Source of the DNA: Apostichopus japonicus
Taxonomy: Eukaryota > Echinodermata > Holothuroidea > Aspidochirotida > Stichopodidae
Length of the DNA stretch: 64,000 nucleotides
NCBI RefSeq assembly: GCF_037975245.1
Contig: NC_092568.1
Coordinates: forward strand, 23,400,501 to 23,464,500
Direction of reading: 5' to 3'
Part shown: positions 41,894 to 52,469 of the stretch, piece after piece
Numbering within the stretch: position 1 is the first letter of the stretch
How the letters are laid out: every line of letters begins with the position of its first letter
Made by a program: the position numbers and the translations under genes
The notes under the pieces: generated by a model
Databases searched by the model: none
Told to the model about the DNA's origin: nothing
What the model saw: only the letters and a program-made list of their open reading frames with translations

Positions 41894-44800
41894 AAAGTTA
41901 TATTTACGAACAACAATACAAACTAAATCAATTCGTCAGTGAAAAGGAGCTTGGACGATTTATTTTTTACGTCTTATCTCTTCCTTTAGTTTTGACGAAC
42001 GATCAGCGCTAGGATCAATAAAAAGCTCTTATGACAAACGCATGAAAGAAGATCTCTCCTCGTGCCCTTTTACTCTGTCTTTAAGGCGAACATGAGGCAA
42101 TTTAACGTCAACTGGTGCCAAATTTCTCTAATCAGTTTCCATGGAAACGTATCTATTAAATTCTCAATCGAACTTGGCTTTAGCGGAAAAGAGCTTATCC
42201 GTTAGGTTGGAGCCATGCAACGGACCTTGAGCACGTATGTACGATATCAAGAAAGAAGAGGGAAAATACATCGTATTATTCTCGATCTGAATTTTATTGT
42301 CACCAGGAAGTGCTTGTTCGTCAACCGAAAAGTTGTAAATTTATAATAAATGAAAGAAAAGGACAAAGTTCAGACACAGAACCATATGAGGGATACGCTC
42401 ACTATAACTACATATAATACAGGTATTAATGTCAACGCCGAGGGAGCATATTATCGTACGAATTCCAGCTGAACAAATAAAGTCTATGCAGTACACACAA
42501 AAAAAGGGAAATTTCTCCAATTTGTGTTGTGAACTGTTTTGTGTTCAACTTCGGTCGATAGGAATCAAATTTGAGACATTTTGTGATGTGCTTCCAGGTG
42601 TTAGCAAATAAAGCGTTCTGTTCTCAGCAATATGTTAAATATTTGGTAATAATTGTCGCGCTTCCGTTTTGCTTGCAGCTGCCAAAGAAACCGAGCTGGG
42701 AAACTCGTATAAAAAATAATGAAATGATAATATAACAGGGTAGGCTTATTTGAAAATGCTAATAACAAAATTGTGGAGAGGGAAATCAGAGTGTGTGTAT
42801 ATATTTGATCTTTGAGATCCCATCGTGAATTAGAAGTAGAAATACAGGAGAAAAACAGGCAGACCCCGTTCAAACTTTTTAAGGAGAATTTAATCATAAA
42901 AATGTGCCTTGTGCTACTCATAGTCGTTGCGAAAAAAATTCACAAAAAGACGTCTCGGTCTATATTCTTAATATTTAGTTTGTGAACTAAGTTCTCTATT
43001 TCTTTATCAGAAAAATCTAATGATATGCTTTAAAAGAATAAAAGACACGACTTTTGGTACTAACTATACTGGTAACCATGGCAAGTTACAAAAATGATTT
43101 GGTAGGCTTATCTACATTTCAATCGACAGCGTCTCTAAAAAGAAAGTGTAATCAAACGAAGAGAGGTAAGAAAGTGAATTGATGAACTTCAAAACACTTC
43201 TTTACTACTGCCGTAAGTGCACCTTACTTGTGTAACTAAAACAGAACAAAAAAAAAAAAAACTGACAATACCCAATGAAATTACTCATAGGACACTTCCT
43301 GGTTTGGTTTCTTCTGTGTCGAACGCCGAATATGCAATATATATACATTAGAAGCTCTTTATCTATAGCTCCATGATACTTGCTCAGTCATGCCTGCGGT
43401 TACACGAGACTTAAAATTGACGCTTTCAATGCTTCTTTTCAACGCAGCTGCAGTATTTATAAACATAACCAAGGCGGCTCTCAAGAAAATTCCTTAAAGG
43501 GACAAAATTGTAATTGAATATCAGATACACAGCTTATAGCTCATGATCAGGCATAATGTATACAAATAATATAGCTCGCATCAACAACGTCAAGTCAGCT
43601 GATAAGGTGCCTGGGACATTTCTTCATAACGTGTCAAATTTAAAGAGATTTATTGACTGAAACGTGCTCATTATGCGCAATTATTATTTCCCACTGTAGA
43701 CTTAATGCAAATATATATACAATACAATACATACAACTATAGTATATTGACAATTCCATTGACTTGTCATTTGGAAATAAATCAAGAGTTTCAATTTATT
43801 CGTAAATTCATTAAAATCAGTTTTGTCGTTTCAGAGGCATGCAGCGCATTTTTTGTTCTGTGGTTTATTTTTCCTTGAAATTGTATACACTGTTAAAGTT
43901 TAATTACCTGTCAATGTATATACTCTGCAGTAGGAAAGCTGTTTTGAATTATTTGATTTTGCATTGCAATTATCTTTCAAGTGGATAAATAACTTGAATG
44001 TTTACTTTTTAAAGGAACAAAGAAAACATCGGTTGATTGACACGATGATAATACTCATTCAGGATCGTATTTAATTTTCAGGAGAAGGGTGAGCAGGTCC
44101 GAAAGGGGGAGTATCGTAGGGTGCATCCACGGCTCCCGGGAAAACATGGGCTGAAATGAATGTTTGGCTATTTTTTAACCAGTTATACTTAAGGGGAAAA
44201 ATGAAGTACGAGTCCAAGTGACATGTTATGTCCACGGGCCCCGATATGGCTCTTCAAGACAACAGAAGGCTGTGGCGGCTTGAGCCAAGCCGGGGGTGTG
44301 TTCACATTTTAATACGCAGTAAATATATATGGTGTGTTTAAAGTACACATTGTGAACAACTTTTCACATTGCTTTCGATTGGCGGATGATTAACATACAC
44401 TGTAACATGCAGGAAAGCAGTTTTTAAAAGGTTACACATAAAAAAGATTGATAGAAAATAAAATTGCCAAACTTGTGGGTATATATTTTCGTCGAAGTTG
44501 AATCTAATGGCGTGTATTTAAATCGCTAATTTATCATTTCTTTGTTTAAAGGATTAATAAGTGTTAAAAGTCTTTGCGAAGAAAAGCCTGTTAATTGTAT
44601 AGTGCAAATTCCAAAAAGCCAAACCTATCAGCAAAAAAACAAAACCTCTACAAACTACTTTAAAACAAACTACAACAGTCTACAATTTGATTGACTCCTT
44701 GCATATACTAATGTCTGAAATGTTTTCTGTAATATACGAGGCTTCCGTTTTCAAGCCTTTATGACGTCATTTCAGTCCGTGTTGTAAACGAAAAGAGTAA

Positions 44801-44899
44801 ATATCAAATTTGAGGAATAGTTCGGCTATGCGAGACTACTATTTTATCGCTTGCTGTACTTGAATCCTTTTAGTGAAACAATTTTGAATGAACATTTTG

Positions 44900-45400
44900 A
44901 TGTTATTTTCCTTTGAAAATATATATTCATCATATGACAATATGATACGGCCAATAGAGGACGTTGAATAATGAGCACAGCAGGGGGGAAAAGGGAGGGT
45001 CATATAGTTGGGACAATTTCCAACAATAACAAGAAGGTGCGGTGATTGTTTTAAATAGTAGTCTATAAACAAAGAAAAAAATCACAGCAACATTCTCAAT
45101 GAGACATCGCTTCTTTAGCACTTGTTTCAACGTGACTAAAAACATATGCTCATGTTATGACGATGTGACACGCCAACAGAGGGACGTTAACAAAGGACAG
45201 AAGGGGAAAGAGGGGTGGGCATCTTTGAGTCAATTTCAAAAATACCAAGAAGGTGTGGTAATTTGTTTCAAAGAAGAATCTGTTGAAAAACGAATCATGA
45301 GAAAAAAGCTGGGAGAAAAATCAGAGCAAAAGTATCAATTTTACATCTCTTCTTTTGCATATATTTGTATCAACGTGACGTATATGAATTATAAGCTCAT
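44900..45400. repeat. Degenerate long tandem repeat, unit about 225-245 bp
   Basis: Landmarks recur in order. gaggacgtt, aggggaaaaggga and acaagaaggtgcggtga (44957-45044) match gagggacgtt, aggggaaagaggg and ccaagaaggtgtggtaa (45178-45262). The block acatcgcttctttagc then caacgtgac (45104-45136) matches acatctcttcttttgc then caacgtgac (45343-45380). ORFs on both strands here are by-products. Confidence 0.65.
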
Positions 45401-46179
45401 AGATCTTCACAACATATAGTTTTAGCATCACTGACTTGTATCATAACGGTATCCAACAACACAAACATGTTAGCTTTGCACTGACATCAATGTAAGATTT
45501 ATAAATGAGAAGGTGACAGTATTCGCGACGGTTTCTTAGATTCCCTATTAACATGGCCCCCAACCCCTTGCCTCCCCCATAGCCCGCGCACAAAGAAAAC
45601 CCTAAAAAGTTCCTGACTATACCGCACTTAGTATACATGAACTATGCATGAACAGTATATATCATACATAAATGTTAAGATAAAAACTGTTCCTGTCCTA
45701 AGATGTCATGTAAGTTAAGACGATTCGACGAGGACGATTCGGGGCCGAAAGAGTTATTTGACAATCATCTTCCCCTCTTTTGGCACTTTTTGGCATTTTT
45801 CCCGTAAATATATCATGATAATGAGAATACACGATTCTGTCCCAATGTTTCCCTGTTCCCCATATATTGACATTGGAACAAGGTTTGTACCCCTCTCTTC
45901 CCCGCCACCCCACCTGCATGCACCACCACACCCGTTTCCTCACCAGGCATGCCGACAAGTGCCAATAAACAAGTACAAACATTTCACCTTTATGTATTTA
46001 ATAAATTTTCACCAATTTTGTCATTATTCTAAAGTGAGAAACTTCCCTATGTAGTCTTATTTGAAATATTGTACTGTGTACTTGTAGGATAATATTGTAA
46101 ATAATTCCCTCACTCTCCGTTCTGACGAATACACGAGCAAAGATATGGAAGAGTGCCTAAAAGAGCTGTAACAGATCTC

Positions 46180-46340
46180 TGCACACGCGTCATCGTAGTG
46201 CATGGACGCGCATATCTGGTGCATCATTTAGCAGTTCGTTGACGCGTGAGATATGCAAGATAATGACTCACAGTTAGAGATATGTTACAGCGCAAAGGCG
46301 CTATATAAAACATTTTTATCTCAGAACGCCTATATGGCTT
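46180..46340 (+). promoter_or_regulatory. TATA-box promoter with AP-1 and CRE-half sites for the intronless gene
   Basis: TATATAAA lies at 46302-46309, predicting a start near 46335 and a leader of about 195 bases before the ATG at 46530. A perfect AP-1/TRE site TGACTCA lies at 46264-46270. CRE half-sites lie at 46188-46192 (CGTCA) and 46240-46244 (TGACG). This arrangement is common in inducible genes; binding is not shown. Confidence 0.55.
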
Positions 46341-46529
46341 CTGCATCATTTCTGAACTTTTTATGCGTCATTTGTAACCAATAGCTATGTTGCTGTCACG
46401 ACACAATGAAGATGCTACGCGACACAATTCAATTTATATCCCAAAGATTGTCGTGAACAACGAAATCACTTTTGAGTACTAATAATACAAGCGATGTATG
46501 TGCACACGTTCTAGCCATGGCCTGTTAAT

Positions 46530-47747
46530 ATGCTTCCTGGAAGTACAAATCCAAACGCTCAAACGTTACATGGGAACAACATCTCCAGTTACTTTGCTTC
46601 AGAAAACTATACAACTTTAGACTACATTAAACGCAGGGAAAGAACAAACGATGCCGACAATACTTCGAGCAAAGTGTCCGTGCCTCTGACCAAAAGTCCT
46701 AACATAGTGTATGACACTAGGCAAGAATTGACACCGGAAGGTAGTAGCTCAGTGGTAACGTTAAAGACCCGTCAATTTGGGTTGAGGAGGCCATTAAGTC
46801 CTTCTTTAACATTCGACGAAATCCGAGAGCAATCGATATGCCACGAGGAGTTTGCCGACAAACCATACAGTACGGTCATTTCCCGGGCGGGACCGTTGCA
46901 CTACGACGATTGTTTCCCTCTCTTGATGGCGAGAAGTTCCGATGCGGAGGATAAAGACAACATACAGGTACAGACTGAGACAAGACGAATGTCTACGGTT
47001 ACCACTAACTACACCACAGGTAGAATCAAACTAAAAGGTCTAGATTCCGGGCAAAGTATGAACCTCTCCGTCTTTCCGGTTTTACACAAAGATTTATCTT
47101 CAAGCTCTGAAGACGAAGACGATAGTGTAGCTCATGAAGAAGACTGCGACGAAGATAATGATGATGATGTATTTGAAAAAGAACCGCCTCTGGTTCCGAT
47201 GTATCGACGTATGACGTTAACCACATCGAATGACACCGATTTGATCTCAAACGGTTTGTCGAATTCTAGTCGAAGACGTCCTTCGATCACTGCTGGCAGT
47301 CAACCCAGAAAACCACTAGCCAGGTTGATGGGCAGACAAGGGCCAAAGGTCATGCGCAGACGGTCCATTGCCTCAAATGCAATTTCTGCTGATCACTTTC
47401 GCGCCTTACAAATTATCAGAGAGCGCATGCGCAACACTACCCTTGAAGAAGAGGAAGACGAGGAAGATGATGGTTCATTGACAGAAGAGGATGAGTATCA
47501 TTTAAAACACGCCGAATCGACGATGCTCCATTTGGACAAGAACCTAAACACACTGGAAACATTTTTAAATAGGATCGAATTAACATTAGATAAAGAAGAT
47601 GCAGCTCCTGGACTTTTATCCGACAAAACAAGTGATTTTTTCTCACGAAGTCTGCAGTCGATATTTCCTCCCGCCGAAAATAATGATGATAATATTTGTG
47701 AAACGAGTTCTGAAAGTGATGATGATGATAATGCTACGTTTTGGTAA
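46530..47747 (+). CDS. Intronless 405-residue acidic, disordered phosphoprotein-like protein; family not recognised
   Basis: The longest uninterrupted ORF in the window by far, with balanced codon use and a TATA promoter 220 bases upstream. No signal peptide, membrane segment or folded domain is evident. Basophilic-kinase sites recur: RRPLS (86-90), RRMS (152-155), RRMT (226-229), RRRPS (248-252) and RRRS (276-279). Acidic tracts flank them: SSSSEDEDD at 190-198 with a longer Glu/Asp run to 213, LEEEEDEEDD (305-314) and SESDDDD near the end. Residues about 325-356 could form a short coiled coil (HLDKNLNTLETFLNRIEL). The overall look is a PKA/CK2-regulated scaffold or nuclear regulator, but this is inference from composition only. 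It could also be a retrocopy that kept its frame. Shadow ORFs on the minus strand come from the same codons. Confidence 0.8.
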   Translation: MLPGSTNPNAQTLHGNNISSYFASENYTTLDYIKRRERTNDADNTSSKVSVPLTKSPNIVYDTRQELTPEGSSSVVTLKTRQFGLRRPLSPSLTFDEIREQSICHEEFADKPYSTVISRAGPLHYDDCFPLLMARSSDAEDKDNIQVQTETRRMSTVTTNYTTGRIKLKGLDSGQSMNLSVFPVLHKDLSSSSEDEDDSVAHEEDCDEDNDDDVFEKEPPLVPMYRRMTLTTSNDTDLISNGLSNSSRRRPSITAGSQPRKPLARLMGRQGPKVMRRRSIASNAISADHFRALQIIRERMRNTTLEEEEDEEDDGSLTEEDEYHLKHAESTMLHLDKNLNTLETFLNRIELTLDKEDAAPGLLSDKTSDFFSRSLQSIFPPAENNDDNICETSSESDDDDNATFW

Positions 47748-47788
47748 TGCTGCATGTCTCCAGCCGTAGCCTGGGTACTCGGAAATAC

Positions 47789-47794
47789 ATTAAA
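47789..47794 (+). terminator. Polyadenylation signal variant ATTAAA
   Basis: ATTAAA, the commonest variant signal, lies 42 bases after the TAA of the intronless gene, in an AT-rich 3' region. Confidence 0.5.
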
Positions 47795-48009
47795 GAAAAT
47801 GATTTTAATCTACATTTGAAGTTTTGTTTATCTTTGTCATATACTTGCTTTCAGAATTGTCAGAAGTTTGAGATCATAAATAATCCTACATTTTCCTGAG
47901 GTATATGCACGAGACGAGTGGCGTTATTAGATTCACACAGAAAGGTGTTATAACAGTAATATCAAGGTATTTTGCCATGCGAAAAGGGAATACGAAGTAT
48001 TGTGAAGGG

Positions 48010-48516
48010 CAGTGGCGTAGGAAGGTACTTTTGAGTGGGGGGGGGGCTGAAGACTGATGGCCGGCCTGGGGGAGGGGTCTAAGGGGAGGGGGTGTCCCCC
48101 TCCCCTTTGGAATTTTTTTTTGCATTTCCAGGTGGCCTCGGATGCAATTTGGTGCAATATAGCACACTTCAACACCCAATCCATTTGGTAAATAATTTTC
48201 ATTTTCACCTGGCCTTATAGATGCAATTTGGTGCATCTGGGGGGGATGGCGCCCGGGGGGCGCCATCCCCCCAGTGAAGGGATAATTTGAGAAAGGAAAG
48301 AGTGTCATTCGTCATGTTTCTATCTGCCCCCTATGAGGAGGGTAGGGGACAAAGAATATGCGCTCCCTGCTCCCCCGCCCCCCCCCCCCCGCTCGTGCTG
48401 TGACAGCAATTAGCAAATCTAGTTTAATACACCATGATTATTTTATTTTAATTTTTGCCAAATTTCAATGTCGTCCCCGAAAACTTCCCCTTCCCCCTGC
48501 ACTGGTTACGCCACTG
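48010..48516. mobile_element. MITE-like element with CAGTGGCGTA inverted ends
   Basis: The left end is cagtggcgtaggaaggtac and the right end is the reverse complement of cagtggcgtaaccagtgca. The interior has long G- and C-runs and a repeated gatgcaatttggtgca (48136 and 48221). ORFs crossing it on either strand (up to 140 residues) are Pro/Gly-rich readings of those runs, not genes. A clean target duplication is not visible. Same general type as 36301-36685. Confidence 0.65.
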
Positions 48517-49118
48517 TGTGTACTTGATATTAGTATATACCAATCTAACCGATAAGAGAATGTCACGATCGATGCATATTTATTTGCAAGTTGCTATCTT
48601 TGAAGAAAAAGGGCGAGGGGGGGGAAGAAGGGGGGTGCGGACTGGGATGAAAAAATTTGGAGGGGAAAGATCGATCTTCCCATTTGTTAAATCGTTTTAT
48701 CCATTCAGGTTGCTTGATATTATTTGTGTTTCCTTGTTGTTGGGATTTGGGGGATGAGGGGGGGGTGAGGGTAGGGCAGGGGGTGTGGACCTACTTTGCT
48801 TTCTTGGTTTGTCTTTCAAACAGGAATGTTCCTGCTGCTCATCTGTAATATATCATTGCATTTTTGTTCTCTCCAATTATTCCCCCCCCCCCCCTCCTTC
48901 TTTTCATCGTCCTATCGTGTTATTTAATCCTGTTAATTTATGGATCATCTAATGAGAATCCATAGAGACAACAGCGACAATCGACTCACATCAAACGGAA
49001 ACCAAACATAATTAACTCGCTGCTCAGTAATTTAGTGTGAATCTGTATTTCCCTCTTCATTCTTCAACTGTTCCAAAACAAAATGGATAAAGACCTATAA
49101 GGAAACTGCGGAGCAGTT

Positions 49119-49340
49119 TTACAATCTATCGTGTTTCTTCCTCTGTACTATGTTATTACTTCTCATATCGTTTACTATCTGGCACTTTGTCCGTTCATCG
49201 ATTTCTGAAAGCTGTGTATATACCCTAATAGCTACAGTTGTCAATAAATCACCGACATCCGTATTGGTTACAAGATCTCTCCGATAATTAGTAACCGATT
49301 CAGCTGCAGTTTCAAACACTGTTATTGGAAAGAGATCCCA
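49119..49340 (-). CDS. Possible orphan C-terminal coding exon or gene fragment
   Basis: A minus-strand frame of about 66 codons after a ccaataacag acceptor reads FETAAESVTNYRRDLV, then DLLTTVAIRVYTQLSEIDER and TKCQIVNDMRSN before a stop. The helical pattern (hydrophobic heptads, then KCQI-NDMR) recalls the short C-terminal motif of MADF/BESS-type or Harbinger-associated proteins, but the similarity is loose. No upstream exon found; may be a transposon-derived remnant. Confidence 0.25.
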   Translation of the reverse strand, partial: WDLFPITVFETAAESVTNYRRDLVTNTDVGDLLTTVAIRVYTQLSEIDERTKCQIVNDMRSNNIVQRKKHDRL

Positions 49341-49940
49341 TACACTGTATTTATTATAAGAGCAAATAACATTCAAAATCGTGTTTTGACTGAAATCGCT
49401 AGGGAAATAATCCTGACGAATCGAAAACCAAAAAAAGGGTGAAAAAAGAAGACGAAGAAGACGAAAGCCACAGGAAAAAAATTAAATGAGAAGAAAAGAG
49501 AAAATAATAGATGTTTATTCTTCAAAGACACGCGCTTTCAAATTGTAATTGTCAACGTTGGTTTGTGGGGACAGCGCTAATATAATGTAATGTAGGTTAG
49601 TGGCTATGTGAACTTCAGGTATACAAAACACAAGAACTGACATAATATCCTGTTACCATAGCGACGAAAATCTTCATGCCACTTTTATGATGATGGTAAA
49701 CATTTTAAAAGGGATAAAATAGGGGTAACATAAAAACAAGAGCAAGTCTTGGGTTTATTTGATTTCTTCGAGAGCATGATATCGATTAAATTTTCTTGTA
49801 TAATGGTGAGACCACAGGGATTGAACAATAAATAATTTAATATCATTGGTTCCCATGGAGAAATTCTAATCCAGTAAACAACACAGATATCATCCGAATA
49901 TTTTGATGGGAAAGATAATATTCAAAGACATATATGTGTG

Positions 49941-49941
<1 letters not shown>

Positions 49942-49985
<44 letters not shown>

Positions 49986-49986
49986 T

Positions 49987-50073
<87 letters not shown>

Positions 50074-50085
50074 ATTATTATTATT
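49942..50085. repeat. Long (AT)n microsatellite followed by (ATT)n
   Basis: About 126 bases of near-pure AT repeats with three small interruptions, then five to six ATT units. The YIYIYI ORFs on both strands are artefacts of it. Confidence 0.97.
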
Positions 50086-50335
50086 TTTTTCCCACATGGT
50101 TAAGTTATTTCTTTGTGATATCATGGAAGGTACAAAACTCAGTAGATCATCTCCAGGTTCTTGCTTGTGGTACCTAGTATAGGATAGGAAGGGATTGGGA
50201 AGCGATATGTTGTTAGTGTTGTCATTAAGTTCTATCGCAAATCATAACTATTTGCATTTATTGTGGGAAATAAATAATTCACAGCACCATAGTTATCTGG
50301 GTGAACTTTGCTATAAATGAACTTTTAGTAACGAT

Positions 50336-50614
50336 ATGACTGCAGACATGTTAGATGAGTGGTCTGCAAAATTTAAGGCCCATGTCCCAGGATCATCCAT
50401 GAAGACTGATCCACGACCCACCAGATCCACCAGATCCACAACCATTAAAATAGATGCTCAGAAAACATGCAAACTAAATTTGACTATGGATTCTGGTGTT
50501 CACAAAAAATATGCTGATCAACCTTTGTCAGCAGGCTCTGAAAGCAATATCAAATATCTGAGAGTCTGGAAAATCCTTTGGCACACTGAAATCAGTTTAA
50601 CAACCCGCTTTTAA
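50336..50614 (+). pseudogene. Uncertain 92-residue ORF, possible gene fragment
   Basis: The frame starts MTADMLDEWSAKFKAHVPG and includes a duplicated RSTRSTT motif from tandem 'ccaccagatccaccagatcc'. Residue usage is protein-like, but there is no recognised domain, promoter or partner exon. It lies in intergenic sequence downstream of NRDE2 and is the sort of ORF a decayed retrocopy would leave. Confidence 0.18.
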
Positions 50615-51119
50615 GACACGCTCCATAGTTTCCAGGCCATCAATTCAAGGTATTCAAAACTAATGTAGCAATACAGTAGAACACAAATTACTTGACAAGC
50701 TGTAAAAAGCAACATAGTTTTAAAAACTTTGGAAAGACACTTTTTATCTCTTTTGACAGTTTTGGTGGATTCTATTCGAAAGGGGTATCAAATATTTGTG
50801 GATAATCTTTGTCTTCACAAACTTACATAATGATATATATATGCTGAAAAAATCCAGTCTTTACTGAATTTTGGTACACTCAAGGGATGCTTGTTTTTGG
50901 GTGTCCATTGACAGTTCTTTAACAGGATTCCTTCATGTAAACATTGTAGATATTGCTGAATTTTCATCGTATGCAGTTCAGTTTTTTGGCTTGTCATGTT
51001 TCATTTCAAATTGCTAAGTGGATATTTCCACAGCAGGCAATGTTAATCACTTTTCTAAAAGAGGAAACTATTCTTAACTGTCAGTTGAAAACTCCACCTC
51101 AATATCCTGTCCCTAACTT

Positions 51120-51620
51120 GGAACATGGTTGTTTGAATGTAACTTATTTGACAGGCTTAAACCTCCCTCAGTGCTGGAAGTGAATCACAATCACTGATCT
51201 GTGATGTCATTATGATTAATTTTATACTTCAAAAGCTTTACTCTACATTTATAATCTTCTGGATGATTTATCCTTGAAATGAGATACATTTGGAATGTTT
51301 GCTTAGCTTTTCAATGGTCTCTGTATTTAGCATATCACCAAGAGACAACTATCGATAAAAATATTATCTTCCTCTGTGAATAAATTATAACAAAACAAAC
51401 AAAAACATTTTCAGCATTTTTGTCTTAAGAATACCTTTGCATCTGATGGTAGATGCATCCACGAGATATTACCAAATCAGTTAAAAAAAAAAAAAAATTT
51501 TAAATGATATCAGGATGTGGCTTTGACCTTAAGAAGCATCAAATATCCAGCAACTTGGATATTAGCAATTAGCTTCCGTCACTGGAATAACCCTTCAAAG
51601 GCAAAAATGGATATTTTTTG
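51120..51620. repeat. Diverged dispersed repeat, copy 2
   Basis: Same ordered blocks as 26880-27310: tggttgtttgaatgtaa, gatttatccttgaaat, gatacatt, acattttcagc, cactggaata. Old interspersed repeat; no coding. Confidence 0.5.
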
Positions 51621-52469
51621 AAAAGCCTTCCACACTGCATTCTGTATGTGATGATTAGAAATATGGACAAAATTGTCTATGTGATAAAAATTATAATATT
51701 CCAATGAAATCATTAAATTACTTAATTAGTTTAAATGTTCAATTACAGAACCAAAGAAACCTATACTTAATGTAGCTTTCATAGTTTGATTAATCGTAAT
51801 CTACATTTGACTAAGTACTCTGTTAATAACCAAACGGAAGCATAGTTTTAAACATGATAGAATTTCTCTGCTTAAATGAAATCTATGACCATTTAATATT
51901 CCAAGCTTTCCATCCCATAACTGAGGAAAAAAATTGCTGTATCTAAAAGAAGGGTGACATATGGTAAGGGTGGACGGACTGCAATTCAGGGCACCGTACT
52001 CCATCCAGCATTTTCCACTTCTGGCCGACATTTCTAATAAAAGGAGCAAAAACTATTCAATCACCATTCGATATTATTCCATCGCAACACTATTACATTT
52101 AATTTTATTTAATATAAAGCTGTTTTTAGTTTTATTGGACAAAACAAAACCAACAAGAGTTTGAAATTGAGACATCTGACATCAACCTTAAAATATACCC
52201 ACTTCCATACCAGCAACACCCTATCATTATTGCTCAAGTCGTTAACGTATATATAATATCAGAATTTGACTTGGAGATAAGACCAACTCTCAGAGACTTC
52301 TAAATAATTTATCCACAAAGCTCCTTATTCCATCACCGAAGGAAAATGCAATTATACTCGACGATTCGTCTGGCTTTCAAAATAATTTTTCAGGAAGGCC
52401 AAAAAAATTTCCGCTATTTTTGGATGACACGGCATGCAGATCACGAAATACAATTCCATCATCCCGCTG

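Larger units (their letters stand above)
38495..46180. other. Intergenic region with local duplications; no firm gene
   Basis: No recognisable conserved exon. Short ORFs are scattered on both strands. Notable patches, listed separately: a possible terminal exon (39108-39240), a 105-bp direct repeat pair (39430/39944), a 22-bp triplicate (41832-41893) and a degenerate tandem array (44900-45400). A perfect palindromic tgacgtca (CRE-type) lies at 44762-44769 without an obvious promoter next to it. Confidence 0.4.

Noticed and set aside
42214-42345. Short plus ORF beginning MQRTLSTYVRYQERRG
   Set aside because: 43 codons, no domain, no splice signals, no promoter; within chance expectation.
45099-45419. 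106-residue Lys/Glu-rich plus ORF
   Set aside because: Falls in the degenerate tandem repeat. The neighbouring unit is not open in the same frame, and there is no start or promoter support.
47026-47755. Minus-strand ORFs opposite the 405-residue protein
   Set aside because: Antisense shadows of a strongly biased coding sequence (acidic codons read as Leu/Ser/His).
47886-48308. 140-residue Pro-rich minus ORF
   Set aside because: Reading of G-runs within a MITE-like element; a second frame is equally open.
49843-50182. ORFs of YIYIYI type on both strands
   Set aside because: Translation of the AT microsatellite.
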